64,000 bases of DNA from Gammaproteobacteria bacterium. Its GTDB lineage: Bacteria > Pseudomonadota > Gammaproteobacteria > Pseudomonadales > Pseudomonadaceae. Of the stretch, positions 58,432 through 64,000 are shown piece by piece. The translations under genes were made by a program, and so were the position numbers. Under the pieces are notes generated by a model, which saw only the letters and a program-made list of their open reading frames with translations, did no database searches and was not told the DNA's origin. Location of the stretch: the NCBI GenBank assembly GCA_023475025.1, contig JAMCWB010000004.1:124001-188000 (forward strand). The letters run 5' to 3'. Each line of letters opens with the position of its first letter. The stretch's first letter is position 1.

Positions 58432-59868
58432 TCAGGGCTGTTGCGGCTCCAGCTGCAGCCGTACATTGCGACGCATGATCCAGCGGTGGATCTTGTCATG
58501 CCGCTCGGAAGTCAGCGGATACTTCCAGGCAATGGCAAAGGCCAGCATATAAAGCGCTACCGGACCAAGAATGTACATCACCCGCAGTGTCATCAACTGG
58601 CTGGCTTCATGCTCGCTGGCCTGGGCATCGAAGCCAAACATCCACAACAGACCCAGTGACAGCCCCAGGCCCAGCGCCATGGCCATTTTCTGCGCCATAC
58701 CCGACATCGCAAAGAACAGACCCGTGCGATGCTCCTTGCTGCGTGCGGTATCCAGGTCAACGATATCAGCCAGCATGGCCAGTGGCAGAAACTGGAAAGC
58801 AGCAAAGCAGAAGCCCTTGAGGGCAAACATGATGGCAAAAGGAACCACCTGCCCAGCCTGCAGGAAGAACATCCCCAGAATACTGATACTGGATACGCCA
58901 ACAGCCACACAGAAGGCCTTGTGCTTACCAATTTTCTTGCCCAGGATCAGCCAGAAGGGGATCCCCAGGATACCGATGCCGAAGTAGATCAGGTACATCA
59001 AACCAATATAGGACTGGATCTGCAGCACATGCTGCATAAAGAACACTGAGAGTGCATTACGGAAAGACTCACCGGTCACCACAATCAGCAGCATCAGCAT
59101 CATGCGCTTGAAGGGCCCATTGTACTTGAGCACCTTGAGGCCTTTTTTCCAGTCGGTTTTCTCGACCGTTTTGGGCGGTGCTTCTTTAACAAAAGCCAAC
59201 GCCAGGAATACCGTAATGGGCAAGGTAACGATAAACAGCCAGGCCATGCCTGCCAGAATAGGGCCATAGCCCATTCTCAACTCACCATCGGTACCCAGCA
59301 GCCAGATAATGAACTGCATGAAGAAGCCATCGGTATGGCCGGCGGCGTAGCGTGAAATCATCGCCTGCACAATGGCTGGTGCCAGGGCGGCCAGAAACAG
59401 GCCGATCAGCACATAACCTTCACGCGAGGCAGTCACCCGGCTGCGCTGGTGGTAAACCGGCGACAATTCGGCGCCCCAGGCCCCATAGGGCAAAGTCACC
59501 ATGGTCCAGCCCAGGTACATCAACACCGTCCATAACAAGAGGTGGCTTACCCCGACATCGGCCGGCGGCATAAACAGCATGACGGTACCCAGCAGTACCA
59601 AAGGTGTACCAAAGAAAATCCAGGGCTTGCGACGACCAAAGCGGGTACTTTTACGGTCGCTGATGGTGCCAATCAAGGGATCGGTAATCACATCGGAAAA
59701 GCGGGCGAGCACCAGTACCAGAGCCACCAGGCCCATATTGATACCCAGCTCACCGGCATAGAACGGAGGCAGATAAACCACCAGAGGGTAGCCAATCACC
59801 GCCAATGGCATACCAATTGACCCGTGGATCAACAGGGTCGAACGCTTGAGGATACCGCTTTGACTCAT
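58432..59868 (-). CDS. GPH-family (sugar/cation symporter type) MFS transporter
   Basis: A 478-residue twelve-span transporter of the glycoside-pentoside-hexuronide family. The start at 59868 has GGGAGAG before it. The diagnostic SDVITDPLIGTISDRKSTRFGRRKPWIFFG block lies between the second and third spans. GISGLV-type repeats are absent, but PLAMLADIVDLDT and SRVTASREGYVLIG are family blocks. The substrate is unreadable, and no catabolic enzyme gene is beside it. Confidence 0.9.
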   Translation of the reverse strand: MSQSGILKRSTLLIHGSIGMPLAVIGYPLVVYLPPFYAGELGINMGLVALVLVLARFSDVITDPLIGTISDRKSTRFGRRKPWIFFGTPLVLLGTVMLFMPPADVGVSHLLLWTVLMYLGWTMVTLPYGAWGAELSPVYHQRSRVTASREGYVLIGLFLAALAPAIVQAMISRYAAGHTDGFFMQFIIWLLGTDGELRMGYGPILAGMAWLFIVTLPITVFLALAFVKEAPPKTVEKTDWKKGLKVLKYNGPFKRMMLMLLIVVTGESFRNALSVFFMQHVLQIQSYIGLMYLIYFGIGILGIPFWLILGKKIGKHKAFCVAVGVSSISILGMFFLQAGQVVPFAIMFALKGFCFAAFQFLPLAMLADIVDLDTARSKEHRTGLFFAMSGMAQKMAMALGLGLSLGLLWMFGFDAQASEHEASQLMTLRVMYILGPVALYMLAFAIAWKYPLTSERHDKIHRWIMRRNVRLQLEPQQP

Positions 59869-60422
59869 ACATCTCTCCCGCAAGAGAACCGCGCAAGCTC
59901 CCGCAGGGCCTGCATTGTTATGGTTATGCGACTCTTCGACCCTGACGCCTGTCTCGACCATAGCGGTCGCAGGCAGACGGCAGTGTCAGTTCAAGAACTG
60001 GTTGCTTGATTATGATTATTAGGCAACTGCCTGATTCTTATGTATGTCTGGCGTCAAAGCAACAGCGAAGGGCCCCTCACGTCGGTTATCAGCTGACAAG
60101 TTGCAGGTTAAGTGCCAGGGCGCTTGCCGCCCCCCTTCTGCAGGCCCTGCCAGCCCTGACCTGGCAGCAATATCAGGCTGCAGGGTGGCAGCTTATTCAT
60201 CCAGCTTATAGCGATGAACGACTGGTCACCCAATGACGCTCACGCCATAAGTGACCGGAACCATGCGCAATATTCTGCATCGAACTCTACTAGTTGGGAG
60301 TCAGTAGAAGCATCTCGAGGTTACCTGCGCAAGCTTCAGGCTGAGAGTGATGCGAAAAGAAACATATTAATGCTGCAAAGCCGGCTGAGATTCCTTAGCC
60401 TGAACTTTTTTGAGCAGCGATA
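59869..60422. other. Leader region of the lipoprotein gene with two small candidate ORFs
   Basis: No established gene is visible in these 554 bases. Two short plus-strand ORFs (60006-60236 and 60214-60423) overlap each other and the lipoprotein start. The second is listed separately. The first encodes 76 residues beginning MIMIIRQLPDSY with no recognisable domain, and I give it little weight. The last 100 bases are less GC-rich than the neighbours. Confidence 0.4.
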
Positions 60423-60423
60423 A
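60214..60423 (+). CDS. Candidate small ORF coupled to the lipoprotein gene (69 aa)
   Basis: Starts MNDWSPNDAHAISDRNHAQY, Ser/Asn-rich, then a Lys/Arg/Leu-rich helical C-terminal half ending LSLNFFEQR. Its stop shares a base with the next ATG (TAATG), the arrangement of coupled genes. However, there is no ribosome site at the start and no recognisable family. It may be an unused frame. Confidence 0.3.
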   Translation: MNDWSPNDAHAISDRNHAQYSASNSTSWESVEASRGYLRKLQAESDAKRNILMLQSRLRFLSLNFFEQR

Positions 60424-61292
60424 TGCCAACTACGCGCAAACTACTCGCCTGGGTGCTGATCAGTTTTTGCCTGGCAGGCCTCTTGTCGGCCTGCAGCAGT
60501 ACCCGTCTTGGCTACCAGAACCTGCCCTGGCTGGTCAGCTGGAAAAGCCGTGACTATGTGCCCTTGACGCGAGAGCAGCGCGCCTGGCTGCGTGAACAGG
60601 TAGCCCTGCAACGTGACTGGCATTGCCAGCAAGAGCTGCCGGGCTATGCCGACTTGCTCGACCAACTGGCAGCACCCGTGCTCAACGGTAATCCCAGTGC
60701 TGATAGCCTGCTGGATAGCCGCAACCAGCTCGAACCTGCTCTTGACCGGCTACTGGCGCAGCTGGCACCCACCCTGGCCGACCTGTTACAGCAACTGGAA
60801 GAAGACCAGATTGCGGCCTTGCAACAGAACTTGCACAAGCAACAACAAGAGCTCTATGACACCTACGTAGCGCCGGATGACGCCACGCAGGCCAATGAAC
60901 GCCAAGAGCGACTGGAACGGCGCCTGCGCCCCTGGCTTGGTCGCCTGCAAAGTGAGCAACAAGAGCGCATAGCCGACTGGTCAGCCCGACTCTCAGGGCA
61001 AAACGCGGTCTGGCTGGATAACCGACGCTACTGGCTGGATGCGTTTACCGCAGCCCTTGATGCGCGCGACAAGCCCGATTTTGCCGCGCAGATAGAGCGC
61101 CTGCTGACCGACCGCGAAAGCTATTGGACCGACAGCTTCCGCGAGCGCACCGAGATCAACAGCCAGCTGGCTGCACACATGCTGAGTGATGTTATGGCCC
61201 TCAATTCGACAAGCCAGAATGCACGCTTACGCCAGCGCCTCGATCGCTTGCAGGCGGATATTGAGCGGATTGATTGCAGCAATAACATCTGA
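60423..61292 (+). CDS. DUF6279-like lipoprotein, function unknown
   Basis: A 289-residue lipoprotein with lipobox LLSAC at about residue 24 (MPTTRKLLAWVLISFCLAGL leader). The mature part is almost all helical and Gln/Glu/Arg-rich, with SSTRLGYQNLPWLVSWKSRDYVPLT at its N-terminus, the family's conserved block. It resembles pseudomonad proteins of DUF6279, for which no function is known. Its ATG overlaps a small upstream ORF by one base. Confidence 0.82.
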   Translation: MPTTRKLLAWVLISFCLAGLLSACSSTRLGYQNLPWLVSWKSRDYVPLTREQRAWLREQVALQRDWHCQQELPGYADLLDQLAAPVLNGNPSADSLLDSRNQLEPALDRLLAQLAPTLADLLQQLEEDQIAALQQNLHKQQQELYDTYVAPDDATQANERQERLERRLRPWLGRLQSEQQERIADWSARLSGQNAVWLDNRRYWLDAFTAALDARDKPDFAAQIERLLTDRESYWTDSFRERTEINSQLAAHMLSDVMALNSTSQNARLRQRLDRLQADIERIDCSNNI

Positions 61293-61319
61293 CCGACGGT
61301 CGGCAAGCCACACTCCCGA

Positions 61320-61361
61320 TTGACCTTGATCAAGTGTTATCGCCACATGCTGGTCTAGAGT
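61320..61361 (+). promoter_or_regulatory. Anr/FNR-type box and -10 for the alcohol dehydrogenase
   Basis: TTGAC-CTTG-ATCAA at 61320-61333 matches the Anr consensus at nine of ten half-site positions. A centre at -41.5 predicts a start near 61368, and TAGAGT at 61356-61361 fits the -10. The box lies 65 bases before the gene and gives the best Anr site in this window. Confidence 0.7.
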
Positions 61362-61397
61362 GAGTCCAATACCCACTCTCTATCCAGGAGTTGTGCC

Positions 61398-62453
61398 ATG
61401 GCCACCATGAAAGCCGCCGTATTTGTTGAACCCGGTCGTATCGAAATCCAGCAGCGCCCGATTCCCGACATTGGCCCCACCGATGCCCTGCTGAAAGTAA
61501 CCACCACCACCATCTGTGGCACTGATGTGCATATTCTCAAGGGTGAATATCCCGTCAAGCCTGGGCTCATCGTCGGCCATGAACCCGTCGGTGTGATCGA
61601 AAAGCTCGGCGAGGCGGTAACCGGCTATAAAGTTGGGCAACGCGTGATTGCCGGCGCCATTACCCCCTGCGGCCAATGCCATCCCTGTCTTGATGGGGTG
61701 TCCAGCCAGTGCGGTGGAAAAGCCATGGGTGGCTGGCAGTTTGGTAACACCATTGACGGCTGTCAGGCTGAATACGTACGCATCCCCAATGCCCAGGCCA
61801 ATCTGACGCCGGTACCCGATGGCTTGACTGACGAACAGGTACTGATGTGCCCGGATATCATGAGCACCGGCTTTGGTGGCGCCGAAAATGGCCATATCCG
61901 CATTGGCGATACCGTGGTGGTCTTTGCCCAGGGCCCTATTGGACTCTGTGCGACAGCCGGCGCCAAGCTCATGGGAGCAACACGCATTATCGTCGTTGAT
62001 GGCGTCCCGGAACGACTTGAAGTCGCCAAGCGACTGGGTGCTGATATCACCATCAACTTCAAGGACGAAGACCCGGTAGCGAAAATACAACAACTGACCA
62101 ATGGTCAAGGCGTTGATGTCGCTATTGAAGCCCTCGGTACCCAGCAAACCTTTGAGGCCTGCCTGCGCGCCCTCAAGCCCGGCGGCACCCTGTCCAGTCT
62201 TGGCGTCTACTCAGGCAAACTGTCACTACCCCTGGACGCCATGGCAGCCGGCCTGGGTGATCACAAGATTGTCACCACCCTCTGCCCCGGCGGCAAGGAG
62301 CGCATGCGCCGACTGATGGAAGTGGTGGCCTCTGGCCGTATTGACCTGACGCCGATGGTCACCCACCGCTTCAAGCTGGATGACATCGTTGCCGCTTACG
62401 ATCTATTCAGCCACCAGCGTGATGGCGTGCTCAAGATTGCCATTACACCCTGA
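61398..62453 (+). CDS. Zinc-dependent alcohol dehydrogenase
   Basis: A 351-residue medium-chain dehydrogenase. Catalytic zinc ligands are the Cys of TTICGTDVH and the GHE of IVGHEPVGVIE. The structural-zinc cysteines are in CGQCHPCLDGVSSQC. The Rossmann motif is VVVFAQGPIGLCATAGAKLM. It resembles secondary-alcohol (2-butanol/isopropanol-type) dehydrogenases and some NAD(P)-linked threonine-type enzymes; the substrate is not certain. The Anr box upstream suggests induction at low oxygen, as for some fermentative dehydrogenases in Pseudomonas. Confidence 0.9.
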   Translation: MATMKAAVFVEPGRIEIQQRPIPDIGPTDALLKVTTTTICGTDVHILKGEYPVKPGLIVGHEPVGVIEKLGEAVTGYKVGQRVIAGAITPCGQCHPCLDGVSSQCGGKAMGGWQFGNTIDGCQAEYVRIPNAQANLTPVPDGLTDEQVLMCPDIMSTGFGGAENGHIRIGDTVVVFAQGPIGLCATAGAKLMGATRIIVVDGVPERLEVAKRLGADITINFKDEDPVAKIQQLTNGQGVDVAIEALGTQQTFEACLRALKPGGTLSSLGVYSGKLSLPLDAMAAGLGDHKIVTTLCPGGKERMRRLMEVVASGRIDLTPMVTHRFKLDDIVAAYDLFSHQRDGVLKIAITP

Positions 62454-62469
62454 GCAGCCACCAGACCAA

Positions 62470-63168
62470 TCAGCCCAGAGTAGCTAGTATGCTGCTCAGG
62501 GCTGAAGCCGGATTTTCAGCGCGCGTGATCGGCCGACCAATCACCAGATAGCTGCTGCCATTCTCCAGCGCCTGCACCGGAGTGACAATACGCTTCTGGT
62601 CATCGGCGCTGGCATCCTCCGGACGAATACCGGGTGTTACCAGCAGAAAGTCATCATTCAGTGCGCCACGCAGTGCCTTGGCTTCTCGCGCAGAACACAC
62701 TACGCCATCAAGGCCGCAGTCCTGGGTCAATCGGGCCAGGCGCTGTACCTGCACCATGGGCTCGATATCCACGCCGACCTCCAGCAAATCTTCCTGCTCC
62801 AGGCTGGTCAGCACCGTCACTGCGGTAAGCAGCGGGCGCGATCCGCTGCGCCGGTCAAGCACCTCCCGGCAGGCCTCGAGCATGCGCCGACCACCGCCAG
62901 CATGCACATTGAGCATCCAGACACCAAGCTCGGCAGCCGCACGCACGGCACCGGCAGCGGTATTGGGAATATCATGAAATTTAAGATCAAGAAAAACCTC
63001 GAACCCCAGTGCCTGTAACTGCTCTACCACCTGCGGACCGCTGGCAGTAAACAACTCCTTGCCGACCTTGAGGCGGCACTGTCGGGGGTCAAGCTGTCCG
63101 GCGAGAGCGATCGCAGCGGCAGCATCAGGGAAGTCCAAAGCAACAATTACGGGTGTCGTGCAGGTCAT
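62470..63168 (-). CDS. pyrF: Orotidine 5'-phosphate decarboxylase
   Basis: A 232-residue enzyme making UMP. The active site is [18 protein letters not shown] with the Asp-Lys-Asp set, and the VIVALDF N-terminal block and [13 protein letters not shown]-terminal phosphate loop are conserved. The start at 63168 has AGGACG before it. The frame is open about 90 codons further upstream without family sequence. It follows lapB on the same strand, as in enterobacteria and pseudomonads. Confidence 0.97.
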   Translation of the reverse strand: MTCTTPVIVALDFPDAAAAIALAGQLDPRQCRLKVGKELFTASGPQVVEQLQALGFEVFLDLKFHDIPNTAAGAVRAAAELGVWMLNVHAGGGRRMLEACREVLDRRSGSRPLLTAVTVLTSLEQEDLLEVGVDIEPMVQVQRLARLTQDCGLDGVVCSAREAKALRGALNDDFLLVTPGIRPEDASADDQKRIVTPVQALENGSSYLVIGRPITRAENPASALSSILATLG

Positions 63169-63247
63169 GCATACGTCCTGTTGTGAAAACGCGTCTTGCG
63201 GTGTGATTGATCGCCTGACAGGGTCTTGTTCAGCGCATGCCCCGTTC

Positions 63248-64000
63248 TCAGTTTCCTGGGTTGGATCGGCCCGGTTCCGGCAAGCGCCTGTCCGGTTCAG
63301 GGCGCAAGCTTGACCATTGATGGCAGGTCGGGCATTGCCAGTGCAGCTCGCGCGCGGCAAAGCCACACGAGTGACAGCGATAGGCATACTTGCTGGCCAC
63401 CAGATCAGCAACAATTTGCTGCTCCAGGGCACGCGCCCCAGCCCCTGCATCCGGCAAGGTCATCAGGTAGCGTAGTAGCGGCAGTGAAGGCTGGCGTCGA
63501 GCGACATCCTGCACATAACGCAACGCCAGCCCCTCGTCGCGCCGGCGCAACTCTGCGGCCTTGGCCAATACCACAGCAACCGACGGGGTAGCCGATGCGG
63601 CCAGCACACGCTCCAGATAAGCCGGCAAATCCAGGCTGCCATTATCCTTGCACCAGTAGGCCAAGGACAAGGCTTGCGGGACGAAATCAACACCTTCGGC
63701 GACCAGCCGCTGCAACCACTTGGCACACTCAACCGGTCGCCCCGCTTGCTGCTCCAGTTCTGCCAGCAGAATAATCGCGCGCGCGCAGCGAGGATCCGTT
63801 TTCAGTGCTTGCCGCAAGAGCTGGCGCACCAGCGGCCATTCGGCTCGCTGTAAAGGGCCACGCGCCTGCTCACAATGGTAATGTGCCAGTGGCGTAGCAA
63901 ACTCAGGCTGCTCACGCACCAGAAGCCGACCAATAGCTATTGCCTGCTCCCAATCATGCTCGCGTTCATGCACCTTGACCATCTCAGTCATGGCATCGGC
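63248..64000 (-). CDS. lapB: LapB (YciM) TPR protein, 5' end cut by the window
   Basis: The last 250 or so residues, with the coding frame continuing past 64000. It is a TPR-repeat protein that controls LpxC turnover and lipopolysaccharide assembly. Helical repeats fill the visible part, including [20 protein letters not shown] and [10 protein letters not shown]. The C-terminus has a rubredoxin-type knuckle pair CHSCG and CPTC that binds iron. The N-terminal membrane span lies outside the window. It lies 79 bases upstream of pyrF. Confidence 0.94.
   Translation of the reverse strand, partial: ADAMTEMVKVHEREHDWEQAIAIGRLLVREQPEFATPLAHYHCEQARGPLQRAEWPLVRQLLRQALKTDPRCARAIILLAELEQQAGRPVECAKWLQRLVAEGVDFVPQALSLAYWCKDNGSLDLPAYLERVLAASATPSVAVVLAKAAELRRRDEGLALRYVQDVARRQPSLPLLRYLMTLPDAGAGARALEQQIVADLVASKYAYRCHSCGFAARELHWQCPTCHQWSSLRPEPDRRLPEPGRSNPGN

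Overview
This 64-kb window is chromosomal core sequence from a gammaproteobacterium of the Pseudomonadaceae, most like a marine or saline relative such as Halopseudomonas. The evidence is conserved gene order: gltA divergent from sdhCDAB-sucAB-lpdG-sucC; ccoNOQP-ccoGHIS followed by a hemN-type gene, anr and apt; argF followed by a lone ABC ATPase; and pyrF beside lapB. The TRAP transporter and the bacterial voltage-gated sodium channel suit a saline habitat. This is inference from gene content; no 16S gene is present. I see no prophage, insertion sequence, integron or CRISPR array.

Layout. 1-9.4 kb (minus strand): TCA operon sdhC-D-A-B, sucA-B, lpdG and the first codons of sucC. 9.4-13.1 kb: gltA (plus), dcd and mrp (minus), with a palindromic repeat element between dcd and mrp. 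13.2-18.8 kb: a TRAP transporter whose binding protein is divergent from its two membrane subunits, an unusual chemoreceptor and a small hydrolase. 19.1-30.3 kb (plus): cbb3 oxidase structural genes (ccoNOQP) and assembly genes (ccoGHIS), a SafE-family membrane protein, a divergent HemN-like radical SAM protein, the oxygen-sensing regulator anr, and apt. 30.4-33.8 kb: sodium channel and a tail-to-tail response regulator/hybrid kinase pair. 33.9-37 kb: glpD and glpK, divergent. 37-42.7 kb: arfB, a LysR regulator, fdhD with a YdeP-type molybdoenzyme, and an outer-membrane protein. 42.7-45.3 kb: Fur-box-controlled TonB receptor and tRNA-Pro(CGG). 45.3-53 kb: molybdenum cofactor genes mobA, moaB, moeA; a class III aminotransferase; an inverted pair of repeat palindromes; an RbgA-like GTPase; grxD; and a second molybdoenzyme. 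53-64 kb: argF and ABC ATPase, a serine hydrolase, an exported MsrB/MsrA pair, a small unknown protein, a sugar-type symporter, a lipoprotein, an alcohol dehydrogenase behind an Anr-type box, pyrF, and lapB running off the end.

How the parts fit. The window covers aerobic carbon oxidation (TCA, glycerol use), the high-affinity terminal oxidase with copper and haem assembly, and the Anr regulator that would control it. Anr-like sites lie before ccoN and before the alcohol dehydrogenase. Six molybdenum-related genes fall in two nearby groups. The best candidates for new biology are the HemN-like protein with altered catalytic positions, the chemoreceptor with no periplasmic domain, the divergent TRAP arrangement, two families of palindromic repeats, and a possible chain of small overlapping ORFs before the lipoprotein gene.
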